Shown here piece after piece: positions 33,012-42,159 of a DNA stretch of 64,000 bases; within the stretch, counting starts at the first letter, position 1, and each line of letters opens with the position of its first letter. Made by a program: the position numbers and the translations under genes. The notes under the pieces were generated by a model. The model was not told where the DNA came from. It saw only the letters and a list, made by a program, of their open reading frames with translations, and searched no databases. Origin of the DNA: Nibrella saemangeumensis (GTDB lineage Bacteria > Bacteroidota > Bacteroidia > Cytophagales > Spirosomataceae); NCBI RefSeq assembly GCF_039541915.1, contig NZ_BAABHD010000024.1:186001-250000 (forward strand). The letters are read 5' to 3'.

Positions 33012-35576
33012 ATGCGTAAGCCTGCTTTATATTTTTGCCTGATCAGTATTAGCCTTGGGAGCCTGTTAAGCTGTGTTGTCAATCAGAACAACACGGCAAA
33101 AAGAGACGAAGGCCCTTCTCCCGCCAAAACCCCGGCCGAAGAATTAACTACCTTCCAACTGGAACCAGGCCTGAAGATACAGTTAGTGGCGGCAGAACCC
33201 ATGGTGCAGGACCCGGTGGTAATTACCTTCGACGCCGATGGCCGGCTCTGGGTGGTGGAAATGCGGGGATTCATGAACACCATCGACGGCGCCAACGAAA
33301 AGGACCGGATCGGCCGCATATCCGTGCTGGAAGACCGTAACGGCGACGGTAAAATGGACGCGAGCACCATCTACCTCGACAGCCTGATCCTGCCCCGCGC
33401 CATGTCGTTTGTACCCGGTGGCGTACTGGTAGCCGAAAATGAAGCGCTCTGGCTCACGCAGGACCTCAACGGTGATCTGAAAGCCGACACAAAAGTTTTG
33501 ATCGATAAGGATTACGCCGGCAGTGGCCTGCCCGAACACTCCGGTAACGGACTCTGGCGCGGGGTCGATAACTGGTACTACAACGTTAAGTCCCGGTTCC
33601 GGTATCGGCTGGCGGACGGGAAATGGCAGCGCGACAGCACCGAGTTCCGCGGACAGTGGGGTATCAGCTACGACGATAAGGGCCGGCTGTTTTACAACTA
33701 CAACTGGTCGCAGCTCCACGCCGATCTGGTGCCGCCCAATTACCTCTCGCGTAACAAAAACCATACGCCCACTACCGGTATCGACCACGGCCTCACCGTC
33801 GACCGGCGCATTTACCCCATCCGGCCCAACCCGGCGGTGAATCGCGGGTACATACCCGGTACGCTCGACGAGCAGGGGCGGCTACTGGAGTTTACGGCCG
33901 CCTGCTCCCCGCTGGTTTACCGGGGCAAAGCACTGCCCGGGGACTACTACGGCAATGCGTTTGTTTGTGAGCCGTCGGGTAACCTGGTCAAACGCAATGT
34001 CGTGAAGGAAGACGGGCTGCTACTAACGGCCTATGACCCGCATCCTGGTAAGGAGTTTCTGGCGTCGACCGACGAACGGTTCCGGCCGGTACACATGACC
34101 ACCGGACCAGACGGAGCGCTCTACCTGGCCGATATGTACCGCGGACTGGTGCAGCACGGGGCCTACATAACCCCTTACCTGAAGGAGCAGACACTGGTGC
34201 GCAAACTGGTGCTGCCGGTCCATCGCGGTCGCATCTGGCGGATCGTGCCGGAAAAATGGAAACCATCAAAACCGAAAAAGCTGTCTACCGCATCTTCCGA
34301 AGAGCTGGTCGGCTACCTCGCGCACCCGGACGGCTGGTACCGCGATATGGCCCAGCACCTGCTCATCGACCGGCAGGATAAAAGCATCCGGCAGTCGCTG
34401 ACGACTGTGGCTCTCAATGGGCAGCAAGCGTTAGGCCGATTCCATAGTCTCTGGACGCTGGATGGGTTGGGGCTGCTCAGCCCCGATGTCCTGCTGGCGC
34501 TGATTCAGGACCGCGACCCGCTCGTCAGGGCAACGGCAGTACGGCTGCTGGAGCCGATGGCGAAAGCAGATAAGCAGGTTAACGCCAGATTTGGTGAAGC
34601 GCTGCTGACAGCCTGGGAGAAAGCGCCCGCTGAGCAGATTCTCCAGATGGCACTATCGGCCCATGTGCTGGACCCGGCGGTATCGCATCCCTTGCTCGAT
34701 GGTATCGCCAACCGGTATGGCGAGTTACCGTTACTGCGCGACGCGGTGCTAAGCAGCCTGCAGAACCAGGAATTTGCCTTTTTGCAGCGGTTGTGGAAAT
34801 CTCCGCAATGGCAGAAACATGAACCGGGTAAAGAGATTTTCCTAGAGATGCTGACCACGGCTATCGTCCGGAAGCGTGACCCGAATGAGTTGACAGCGCT
34901 ATTGAACCTTATTGATTCAGATAAGGAAACCCTTGGCTGGCAGGAAAAAACGCTGCTGACTGGCATGGCCATTCAGGGCAGCAGCGGTAAGCAGAAGCCC
35001 ATCCGGCTGGCTGCTGCACCGGGTATCCTGAGCCGGGCAAACGGCAGGATCGAACCGGGCCGGCTGGCCGCACTGACTTCTTTGTTTGAATGGCCGGGAC
35101 ACAACACCGAGGTAAGCAATGCGCCTAAGAAAAGCCTGCTGAACGAAGACGAACAAAAGCAGTTTGCCCTGGGCCGGAAGCATTACCTCACCACCTGCGC
35201 CGGCTGCCACGGTACCGACGGAGCCGGCCTGAACCGGTTTGCGCCCCCGCTCATCGGCTCCGACTGGGTTTTGGGCGACGAAAAGCGGCTCGCGCTAATT
35301 GTACTGCACGGCATGGAGGGGCCCGTTGAAGTAGCCGGTAAGCTGTACAATACGCCCGAAATACTACCCGTGATGCCGGCCCACATGACTATGGACGATG
35401 CCGCCATTACAACCATCCTGACGTACATCCGCAACGAATGGGGCAACAATGCCGGACCGGTCAGCCGGCGAACGGTCAGCGCTACCCGAAATAGCTCACA
35501 GGGCCGGGTCATGCCCTGGAAGGCCGAGGAACTGAACAAATACGTTTCGGAGGCTAAAGTCAGTGCCGGAAAATGA
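33012..35576 (+). CDS. c-type haem lipoprotein dehydrogenase (PVC-type, beta-propeller plus cytochrome)
   Basis: An 854-residue protein from the ATG at 33012; an upstream frame from 32931 gives no signal peptide. The N-terminus is a lipoprotein signal (SLLSC, Cys21). Residues about 45-420 form a propeller of the membrane-bound-dehydrogenase type (ADGRLWVVEMRGF, TTGPDGALYLADMYRG). About 430-690 is HEAT-like helical sequence. The C-terminus is a cytochrome c domain with CAGCH (Cys729, Cys732, His733) and a later PVMPAHM that may supply the Met ligand. It should oxidise a sugar or polyol in the periplasm and pass electrons to the haem. A sugar-isomerase-like Tat protein follows. Confidence 0.87.
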   Translation: MRKPALYFCLISISLGSLLSCVVNQNNTAKRDEGPSPAKTPAEELTTFQLEPGLKIQLVAAEPMVQDPVVITFDADGRLWVVEMRGFMNTIDGANEKDRIGRISVLEDRNGDGKMDASTIYLDSLILPRAMSFVPGGVLVAENEALWLTQDLNGDLKADTKVLIDKDYAGSGLPEHSGNGLWRGVDNWYYNVKSRFRYRLADGKWQRDSTEFRGQWGISYDDKGRLFYNYNWSQLHADLVPPNYLSRNKNHTPTTGIDHGLTVDRRIYPIRPNPAVNRGYIPGTLDEQGRLLEFTAACSPLVYRGKALPGDYYGNAFVCEPSGNLVKRNVVKEDGLLLTAYDPHPGKEFLASTDERFRPVHMTTGPDGALYLADMYRGLVQHGAYITPYLKEQTLVRKLVLPVHRGRIWRIVPEKWKPSKPKKLSTASSEELVGYLAHPDGWYRDMAQHLLIDRQDKSIRQSLTTVALNGQQALGRFHSLWTLDGLGLLSPDVLLALIQDRDPLVRATAVRLLEPMAKADKQVNARFGEALLTAWEKAPAEQILQMALSAHVLDPAVSHPLLDGIANRYGELPLLRDAVLSSLQNQEFAFLQRLWKSPQWQKHEPGKEIFLEMLTTAIVRKRDPNELTALLNLIDSDKETLGWQEKTLLTGMAIQGSSGKQKPIRLAAAPGILSRANGRIEPGRLAALTSLFEWPGHNTEVSNAPKKSLLNEDEQKQFALGRKHYLTTCAGCHGTDGAGLNRFAPPLIGSDWVLGDEKRLALIVLHGMEGPVEVAGKLYNTPEILPVMPAHMTMDDAAITTILTYIRNEWGNNAGPVSRRTVSATRNSSQGRVMPWKAEELNKYVSEAKVSAGK

Positions 35577-35583
35577 CCGGTGC

Positions 35584-35606
35584 GCCTTCTCAGGAAGGCT
35601 TTTTTC
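35584..35606 (+). terminator. Terminator between haem protein and isomerase genes
   Basis: GCCTTC-TCAG-GAAGGC followed by six T. It may be partial, because the next gene starts only 25 bp on in the same direction. Confidence 0.75.
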
Positions 35607-35630
35607 ATTATCATCCTAACCCGATAAAAC

Positions 35631-36725
35631 ATGAATCAACCCGACAAAAGCCTTGCCGGCTCACGCTTAGACCGGCGAAGCTTCCTGCAAAAAGCGTCAC
35701 TTGGCGCAATGGCGCTGTCGTTTCCGACGATGCCCGAGTTCCTCAAAGATAAACCGATGGGGATTGTGGTTCACTCCTACGGCAGCCGCTGGAACTCAAA
35801 AACGCCCAGCAGCAACTATCCCGCCTTCACCAACGCCATTGACCTGATCGAGCACTGCCACCAGATTGGAGCCGGTGGAGCGCAGGTAGTCGTCGGCAAC
35901 TGGACAGCCGACTTCGCCAGGAAAGTCCGGGAACGTCGGGAGAAACTGGGGCTTTACCTCGAAGGCTCCATTGGTGTACCCAAAAATGCCGGTGATGTAT
36001 CGCGCTTTGAGCAGGATGTCTTAAATGCCAAAGAAGCCGGAGCTACCATTCTGCGCACGGTTTGTTCGAGTGGCCGGCGCTATGAATCCTACCACTCTGC
36101 CGAAGCCTTTCAGACGCTGAAGAAAAACGCACTGGCCTCCTTACAACTGGCGGAACCGGTTCTGAAGAAGCACAAGGTCAGGCTGGCGGTTGAGAACCAT
36201 AAAGACTGGCGGGCTCCCGAACTGGCTGCCATGCTGAAACAACTCAACAGCGAGTGGATTGGCGTTACCCTGGATTTTGGCAACAGCATTTCGCTGCTCG
36301 AAGATCCGATGGACGTGGTGCAGACGCTGGTACCTTATGTATTCAGTACACACGTGAAAGATATGGGCCTGGAAGAATACCCCGACGGGTTCCTGCTGTC
36401 TGAAGTGCCCCTGGGACAGGGTATGCTCGACCTGCCCAAGATCGTAGCGTTGTGTAAGCAGCACAATCCGGCCGTTACCTTTAACCTGGAAATGATCACC
36501 CGCGACCCGCTGGAGATACCCTGCCTGAAACCGGAATACTGGGCTACTTTTGAAAACCTGCCCGGTACCGAATTAGCCAAAACCCTCCGTCTGGTCCGGC
36601 AGCATAAATTTCCTACGCCACTCCCCAGAGTCTCTCAGCTAAGCCCTGAGGGGCGGCTTGCGGCTGAAGAGCAGAACATTCTGGCCTGTCTGGCGTACAG
36701 TAAGAATCAATTAGCGCTTAAATAA
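35631..36725 (+). CDS. Tat-exported sugar isomerase/epimerase-like TIM-barrel protein
   Basis: A 364-residue protein with a twin-arginine signal (DRRSFLQKASLGAMA; Arg15-Arg16). The mature part is a xylose-isomerase-like TIM barrel (AP endonuclease 2 superfamily): GAGGAQVVVG, LEGSIGVPKN, VRLAVENHKDW (metal Glu), VTLDFGNSISLLEDP, STHVKDM, and FNLEMITRDP. Export of such a barrel is common in Bacteroidota clusters that act on oxidised sugars. It lies between the haem dehydrogenase and an SDR and probably works on the same compound. The substrate is unknown. Confidence 0.82.
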   Translation: MNQPDKSLAGSRLDRRSFLQKASLGAMALSFPTMPEFLKDKPMGIVVHSYGSRWNSKTPSSNYPAFTNAIDLIEHCHQIGAGGAQVVVGNWTADFARKVRERREKLGLYLEGSIGVPKNAGDVSRFEQDVLNAKEAGATILRTVCSSGRRYESYHSAEAFQTLKKNALASLQLAEPVLKKHKVRLAVENHKDWRAPELAAMLKQLNSEWIGVTLDFGNSISLLEDPMDVVQTLVPYVFSTHVKDMGLEEYPDGFLLSEVPLGQGMLDLPKIVALCKQHNPAVTFNLEMITRDPLEIPCLKPEYWATFENLPGTELAKTLRLVRQHKFPTPLPRVSQLSPEGRLAAEEQNILACLAYSKNQLALK

Positions 36726-36746
36726 CCGAACTCCACCCTTCCAACT

Positions 36747-37532
36747 ATGTCCACAGAACTTCTTCCCGGCGTAAAACAATTCGATCTCACCGGCCGGGTC
36801 GCCATTATTACCGGCGGATCCAAAGGCCTCGGCCTGGCGATGGCCGCCGGCCTGGCTTCGGCCGGGGCTAATGTGATGCTCGTCAACCGCAACGCCGATG
36901 AGGGTGCCCAGGCCGCCCGACAGCTGAATGAGGACTACGGAACACAAGCCCTTTCGTTCCCCGCCGATATTACCAGTCAGCCGCATACCGAGGCTATGGC
37001 GCAGGCCGCTATGGATGCCTTCGGCCGAATCGATATTCTGATCAACAGCGCAGGCATCAACATCCGGGGCCCCATTGATGAACTGACGCCGGCGGATTTT
37101 GGCAAGGTGATGGACGTAAACGTGACCGGCACCTGGCTCTGCTGCCGGGCCGTAACGCCAATTATGAAACAGCAGAACAGCGGCCGGATCATTAACCTGG
37201 CCAGCACCCTGGGGCTCGTTGGTCTGGCCAACCGCACGCCCTATACCGCCAGCAAAGGCGCTGTCGTGCAGATGACCCGCGCTCTGGCCCTGGAACTTGC
37301 GCCGTTCAACATCAACGTCAACGCCATTTGCCCCGGCCCGTTCCTGACCGAAATGAACCTCCCCATTGCCGACACCGAAGAGGGTAAAAAATTTGTGGTG
37401 GGTGCTACGGCGCTGGGCCGGTGGGGGCATATGCGGGAAATACAGGGAGCCGCCATCTTCCTGGCGAGCGATGCGGCCAGCTACCTGGTCGGCTCCATGC
37501 TGACCGTCGACGGCGGCTGGACCGCCCGATAA
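36747..37532 (+). CDS. Short-chain dehydrogenase/reductase (gluconate/glucose dehydrogenase-like)
   Basis: A 261-residue classical SDR: TGGSKGLG (22-29), NSAGIN, STLGLVGLANRTPYTASKGA (Ser and YxxxK) and a typical C-terminal YLVGSMLTVDGGWTAR. The coenzyme pocket has Asn-Arg (NRNADEG) after strand 2, which suggests NADP or mixed use. It resembles gluconate-5-dehydrogenase-type enzymes. It follows the Tat isomerase gene by 21 bp, so the two are likely one operon, and a hairpin terminator follows. Confidence 0.87.
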   Translation: MSTELLPGVKQFDLTGRVAIITGGSKGLGLAMAAGLASAGANVMLVNRNADEGAQAARQLNEDYGTQALSFPADITSQPHTEAMAQAAMDAFGRIDILINSAGINIRGPIDELTPADFGKVMDVNVTGTWLCCRAVTPIMKQQNSGRIINLASTLGLVGLANRTPYTASKGAVVQMTRALALELAPFNINVNAICPGPFLTEMNLPIADTEEGKKFVVGATALGRWGHMREIQGAAIFLASDAASYLVGSMLTVDGGWTAR

Positions 37533-37549
37533 GCGAGCGTGTAAACAGA

Positions 37550-37585
37550 TAATCCGGTACGGTAGATAAATTGACGGCCGGATTA
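37550..37585 (+). terminator. Terminator-like hairpin before the cox-like operon
   Basis: TAATCCGG (37550-37557) pairs with CCGGATTA (37578-37585), followed by an A/T-rich tract. It separates the SDR operon from the molybdenum-hydroxylase genes. Confidence 0.6.
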
Positions 37586-37719
37586 TTTAAAAATTCATCT
37601 TTATGATATAATAATTCAACTGTAAAGTTAGATTTTTTCCTACCTTTCAAGCCTGTGCAAGCAATCTGGTAACAGCTTCTTGCCGTATGCATTATCCAAA
37701 GCCCATAACTAACTGATTT

Positions 37720-38169
37720 ATGCAGCTTACAGGTAAACAGGTCTTGAATGCCCCTCCTACCAAAGTCTGGGATATGCTGATGGATACCGACACATTGGCC
37801 AAAGTGATTCCCGGCATTACCTCCCTGGAGCGGGTCGGCGACAACGCCTTTGTCTCCAAGCTCCAGATCAAACTCGGCCCGGTGAATGGCTCTTTCTCGG
37901 GTAATCTTCAGTTGGAAGATATTACGGAGCACAAAAACTTCACGCTGAAAGTACAGCAGAACAGCAAGATCGGGAATACCAACGCGGCCGTTAAAGTAGA
38001 CCTCACCCCCGTTGATGATAATCAGACCGAGGTGACCTTCGACGGCGACGCCAAACTGACCGGCATCCTGGCCGGCATGGGCCAGCGGGTCATTGGCGGG
38101 GTAGCCAACACCCTCACCAAACAGTTTTTTACCAACCTGGAACGGGAACTCGACAACAGCGGCTCCTGA
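37720..38169 (+). CDS. CoxG-like SRPBCC protein
   Basis: A 149-residue protein of the carbon monoxide dehydrogenase subunit G family (SRPBCC fold): GKQVLNAPPTKVWDMLMD, TDTLAKVIPGITSLE, and the C-terminal KLTGILAGMGQRVIGGVANTLTKQFF. In aerobic CO oxidisers CoxG helps recruit the mature enzyme to the membrane. It is the first gene of the molybdenum-hydroxylase set here, with the small subunit 69 bp downstream. It therefore supports one assembled, possibly membrane-associated complex. Confidence 0.88.
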   Translation: MQLTGKQVLNAPPTKVWDMLMDTDTLAKVIPGITSLERVGDNAFVSKLQIKLGPVNGSFSGNLQLEDITEHKNFTLKVQQNSKIGNTNAAVKVDLTPVDDNQTEVTFDGDAKLTGILAGMGQRVIGGVANTLTKQFFTNLERELDNSGS

Positions 38170-38238
38170 TCTGGCTTTGTGTCGACAGCATTCTGTTCAT
38201 AGCTCTTAATCAACTTACAAACCCCCAATTTCACGACT

Positions 38239-38730
38239 ATGCAAATCCACGTAAAGGTCAACGGTGTGGACTACACCCACGACGTTGAACCCCGGATGCT
38301 GCTGGTGCATTACCTGCGTGATGTGGTCCGCCTGACGGGCACCCACGTTGGCTGCGACACCAGCATCTGCGGAGCCTGCACCATCCACCTCAACAATCAG
38401 CCGACCAAAAGCTGCACCGTATTTGCCGTACAGGCCGATGGCTGCGAAATCACGACGGTTGAAGGCCTGGCCGGCGAAGAGCTTCACCCGCTCCAGGAAG
38501 GTTTCAACGAAAAGCATGGGCTGCAATGCGGCTTCTGCACGCCCGGCATCATCATGACCATGGCCGATTTCCTGGATCATAACGAGAATCCGTCCGAAGA
38601 AGAAATCCGCCACGCGCTGAAAGGACACCTGTGCCGCTGCACGGGCTATCACAACATCATCAAATCGGTGCAGTACGCGGCCGATAAGAAGAAACAATCC
38701 ACAACCCAAACACAGGAGGTACCCGTATGA
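38239..38730 (+). CDS. Molybdenum hydroxylase small subunit, two [2Fe-2S] clusters (CoxS/CutS-like)
   Basis: A 163-residue protein with the plant-ferredoxin site Cys39, Cys44, Cys47, Cys59 (GCDTSICGAC) and the all-helical site Cys97, Cys100, Cys132, Cys134 (LQCGFCTPG, HLCRCTGYH). It passes electrons from the molybdenum site to FAD. The stop codon overlaps the start of the large subunit as ATGA, so synthesis is coupled. The extra C-terminal tail (KKKQSTTQTQ) is longer than needed for the fold. Confidence 0.96.
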   Translation: MQIHVKVNGVDYTHDVEPRMLLVHYLRDVVRLTGTHVGCDTSICGACTIHLNNQPTKSCTVFAVQADGCEITTVEGLAGEELHPLQEGFNEKHGLQCGFCTPGIIMTMADFLDHNENPSEEEIRHALKGHLCRCTGYHNIIKSVQYAADKKKQSTTQTQEVPV

Positions 38731-41135
38731 GCGCGCCGAACGGAAGCAACGGAGACGGCCGGCTGATCGGAAAGTCCATCAAGCGGGTCGAGGACAAACG
38801 GTTTATTACCGGCAAGGGTAAATATACCGACGACATTATTCTGCACGGACAAACGTACGCCCACTTTGTACGCAGTCCCTACGCCCACGCCCGCATCCTG
38901 AACGTGGATACCAGTGAAGCCCGGAATATGCCCGGCGTCATCGCTATCTATACCGGTGCCGACGTAGCGGCACTCAACGGGGTACCCTGCGGCTGGCAGG
39001 TAAACTTCAAGAATGGCGATACCATGAAGGAGCCCAAGCACCCCCTGCTGGTGGCCGACAAAGCCCGCCATGTGGGTGATGCGGTGGCAGTGGTCATTGC
39101 CGAGTCCCGTAACCAGGCTAAAGAGGCCGCCCTCGCGGTGATGGTCGATTACGAAGAATTGCCACCAATCGTCAACGCAGCCGAGGCCGTAAAGCCCAAC
39201 GCTCCTCAGGTACACGATGATGCCCCAAATAATACCTGTTTCGACTGGGAGTTGGGTAACCCGAAAGAAGAGGTAGACCAGGCGATGGCTGCTGCCGCCC
39301 ACGTTACGACCCTGGAGTTTATCAACCAGCGCATGGTGCCCAACGCCATTGAGCCGCGTTGCTACAACGCTTCTTATGATGAAACCAGCGAAAAGTACAC
39401 ACTTTACACCAGCACCCAGAACCCGCACGTTATTCGCTTGTTGATGTGTGCCTTTGTGCTGGGCATTCCGGAACATAAAGTCCGGGTAGTGGGACCAGAT
39501 GTAGGCGGAGGATTTGGCAGCAAAATTTTCCATTATACGGAAGAAGCGCTGCTCACGTACCTTTCCAAACAGGTAAAGCGGCCAATCAAATGGACTTCGG
39601 AACGGACCGAAAGCTTTTTAACCGATGCTCACGGCCGGGATCACATTTCCAAAGCAGAAATGGGCTTCGACCAGGACGGTAAAGTGCTGGCCCTGCGGGT
39701 AAAGACTTATGCCAATCTGGGTGCTTACCTATCTACGTTCGGACCGTGTGTGCCTACCTACCTGCACGGTACGCTGCTGCAGGGCTTATACACAACGCCT
39801 AAGATCAACGTAGATGTGACCGGGGTATTCACCAATACAACACCCGTCGATGCGTATCGCGGAGCCGGACGGCCCGAAGCGACCTACCTGCTGGAGCGTA
39901 TATTTGACCTGGCCGCCCTGGAAATGGGTGTGGACCCGGCCGAACTTCGGTTCAAAAACTTCATTCCGCCGTTCGATGGGGTAAACGAGCCGGGTTATCA
40001 AACCCAGGTAGCGCTACAGTACGACAGCGGCAACTATCATGGCGTACTGGAAAAGGGCCTGGAGATGCTGGGCTACGAAGATTTCCGGAGACAGCAGAAG
40101 GAAGCGGCCCATAACGGCAAACTGCTTGGCGTCGGGTTCAGCACCTACATCGAAGCCTGCGGTATTGCGCCATCAGCGGTTGTGGGGTCACTGGGTGCCC
40201 GCGCCGGTTTGTTTGAAGTGGGCCAGGTAAGAGTACAGCCAACGGGTAAGGTTAGCGTGTTTACCGGCTCGCACTCGCACGGGCAGGGCCACGAAACCAC
40301 CTTTGCGCAGGTAGTGGCCGACAAACTGGGCATCCCGATGGATGATGTCGATATCATCCACGGCGACAGCGACACCGTAGCCTTTGGTATGGGTACTTAC
40401 GGTTCACGCAGCCTCGCGGTCGGGGGTTCAGCCATTATGCGGAGCATTGATAAGATCGTGGAGAAGGGCAAGAAAATAGCCGCTCACAAGCTGGAAGCCA
40501 GCGCCGACGATATCGAGTTTGACCACGGCAAATTTACGGTGAAGGGCACCGACAAAGCCCTGAGCTTCGGGGACATTGCCCTGACGGCCTATGTACCGCA
40601 CGTTTACCCGGCCGATCTGGAACCCGGTCTCGACTTCAGCAGTTTCTACGATCCCACCAACTTTACCTATCCGTTCGGCTGCCATATTGCTGTGGTCGAG
40701 GTGGATAAAGATACCGGGGCGGTGACGCTGAAGCGGTTCATTGCCGTTGATGACGTGGGTAATATCATCAACCCGATGATTGTGGAAGGGCAAATTCACG
40801 GGGGTATTGCCCAGGGTGTTGGTCAGGCCATGTTTGAAGGAGCCGAGTACGACGAGGACGGGCAGTTGATCAATGCTTCCTACATGGATTATTGCATGCC
40901 CCGCGCCGATGATCTGCCGATGTTTGAAACCGCCCACCAGGTAACGCCCTGCCCGCACAACCCGCTGGGCGTGAAGGGCGCCGGTGAGGCTGGTACGATT
41001 GGGTCGACGCCGGCGGTGGTCAACGCGGTCATTGATGCGCTTTGGAGCGGTGGTCATAAAGTGAAGGATGTCCGGATGCCGATGACCTCAGAGCGCGTAT
41101 GGCGTGCCATGCAGACCAGCAGTAGCAGTTATTGA
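38727..41135 (+). CDS. Molybdenum hydroxylase large subunit (form II CoxL-like, xanthine dehydrogenase family)
   Basis: An 802-residue molybdopterin subunit. The glycine-rich cofactor loop VGGGFGSK is present, as is the catalytic Glu754 in GVKGAGEAGTIG. The active-site loop reads AYRGAGR (376-382). True aerobic CO dehydrogenases (form I) have AYxCSFR, so this lacks the Cys that holds copper and should not oxidise CO. Form II relatives act on aldehydes, purines and other small molecules, for example glyceraldehyde in archaea. Neighbours that handle sugar acids make an aldehyde or sugar substrate plausible. It overlaps the small-subunit gene by 4 bp and is followed 40 bp later by the FAD subunit. 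Confidence 0.94.
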   Translation: MSAPNGSNGDGRLIGKSIKRVEDKRFITGKGKYTDDIILHGQTYAHFVRSPYAHARILNVDTSEARNMPGVIAIYTGADVAALNGVPCGWQVNFKNGDTMKEPKHPLLVADKARHVGDAVAVVIAESRNQAKEAALAVMVDYEELPPIVNAAEAVKPNAPQVHDDAPNNTCFDWELGNPKEEVDQAMAAAAHVTTLEFINQRMVPNAIEPRCYNASYDETSEKYTLYTSTQNPHVIRLLMCAFVLGIPEHKVRVVGPDVGGGFGSKIFHYTEEALLTYLSKQVKRPIKWTSERTESFLTDAHGRDHISKAEMGFDQDGKVLALRVKTYANLGAYLSTFGPCVPTYLHGTLLQGLYTTPKINVDVTGVFTNTTPVDAYRGAGRPEATYLLERIFDLAALEMGVDPAELRFKNFIPPFDGVNEPGYQTQVALQYDSGNYHGVLEKGLEMLGYEDFRRQQKEAAHNGKLLGVGFSTYIEACGIAPSAVVGSLGARAGLFEVGQVRVQPTGKVSVFTGSHSHGQGHETTFAQVVADKLGIPMDDVDIIHGDSDTVAFGMGTYGSRSLAVGGSAIMRSIDKIVEKGKKIAAHKLEASADDIEFDHGKFTVKGTDKALSFGDIALTAYVPHVYPADLEPGLDFSSFYDPTNFTYPFGCHIAVVEVDKDTGAVTLKRFIAVDDVGNIINPMIVEGQIHGGIAQGVGQAMFEGAEYDEDGQLINASYMDYCMPRADDLPMFETAHQVTPCPHNPLGVKGAGEAGTIGSTPAVVNAVIDALWSGGHKVKDVRMPMTSERVWRAMQTSSSSY

Positions 41136-41175
41136 CAAATCGGTAAGACACCCGTAAACCTTCAAGCACACAACT

Positions 41176-42015
41176 ATGGTTACCGTTGATTTTGACTATA
41201 AAAAAGCCAGTACGGTAGAAGAAGCCCTGGAGGCTTTGGCGAGCCGTGAAGGCAAACTTCTGGCGGGGGGCTACAGCCTGATACCGTCCATGAAACTGCG
41301 GCTGAGCCAGCCCGAATTTCTGATCGATATTTCGAGCATCTCTTCCCTGAAAGGGATTCAGGAGGAAAACGGCTATATTGTGATCCGGGCGGGCACCACC
41401 CATGCCGAGATCCACGACAACGCGCTAATTCAGGAGAATCTCTCCTTTTTTCACAAAGCGGCCAGCGTAATCGGCGATGTGCAGGTCCGCAACCGGGGCA
41501 CCATCGGCGGCAGCCTGGCCCATGCCGACCCGGCCGCCGACTGGCCGGCGCTCGTGCTGGCCGCCGATGCCGTCATTGATGTGGTCAGCCGCAATGGAAG
41601 CCGGAGCATCAACGCAACGGACTTTTTCACGGGGCTGTTTTCCACGGCGCTCGAAGAGAATGAACTCATCACCGCGATCCGCATTCCGGTGCCGGCCGAG
41701 GGTACCCGTACCGTGTATATGAAGTACGAGCACCCGGCGTCAAGGTTCGCCATTGTGGGCTGTGCGATTATGCGCTTCCCCGACGGCAAGACCAACATTG
41801 CCTTCACGGGTGCTGCGGAGTACGCCTTCCGGGATACGGCCGCCGAACAGGCCCTGGCGGGTAAAGCGCTGGATGGGGCAGCCATTGAAGCGGCCGTGAA
41901 TGCCGCCCTTCAGGGTCAGGATGTCTCCTTTATGGGCGATTATTATGCGTCTGCCGAATACCGGCAGCACCTGGCGAAAGTGTATCTGAAGCGGGCGCTG
42001 GAAGCTGTGGTTTAG
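41176..42015 (+). CDS. Molybdenum hydroxylase FAD-binding subunit (CoxM/CutM-like)
   Basis: A 279-residue protein with the two FAD motifs of the family: AGGYSLIPSMKLRL (from 30; the usual residue after AGG is His or Gln, here Tyr) and TIGGSLAHADPA (109-120). The C-terminal CO_deh_flav_C-type domain follows. It accepts electrons from the iron-sulfur subunit and passes them to a quinone or other acceptor. The start is 40 bp after the large subunit. A long inverted repeat lies between it and the MoxR gene. Confidence 0.95.
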   Translation: MVTVDFDYKKASTVEEALEALASREGKLLAGGYSLIPSMKLRLSQPEFLIDISSISSLKGIQEENGYIVIRAGTTHAEIHDNALIQENLSFFHKAASVIGDVQVRNRGTIGGSLAHADPAADWPALVLAADAVIDVVSRNGSRSINATDFFTGLFSTALEENELITAIRIPVPAEGTRTVYMKYEHPASRFAIVGCAIMRFPDGKTNIAFTGAAEYAFRDTAAEQALAGKALDGAAIEAAVNAALQGQDVSFMGDYYASAEYRQHLAKVYLKRALEAVV

Positions 42016-42040
42016 TTTTTTAGTTATTAACCTTTTAGCT

Positions 42041-42136
42041 ATTACACAGAGACACACAGAGGAGACACAGAGATTCGCAGAGAATTAAAATAAACTCTGT
42101 GTATCTCCGTGTCACCTCTGTGACTCTCTGTGTAAT
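42041..42136. repeat. Long imperfect inverted repeat of ACACAGAG-type words
   Basis: Each arm is about 43 nt (from ATTACACAGAG at 42041 and ending TGTGTAAT at 42136), with roughly 8 mismatches. Each arm is a run of near-tandem 8-9-mers. It lies inside the operon between same-strand genes, not between convergent ones, and a T tract follows the right arm. It may act as an internal attenuator. Confidence 0.85.
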
Positions 42137-42159
42137 AATTTTTTAAGCAAACAACCACA

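Noticed and set aside
38649..39533. 294-codon open frame antisense to the small and large molybdenum subunits
   Set aside because: Shadow of strongly conserved coding sequence on the plus strand.
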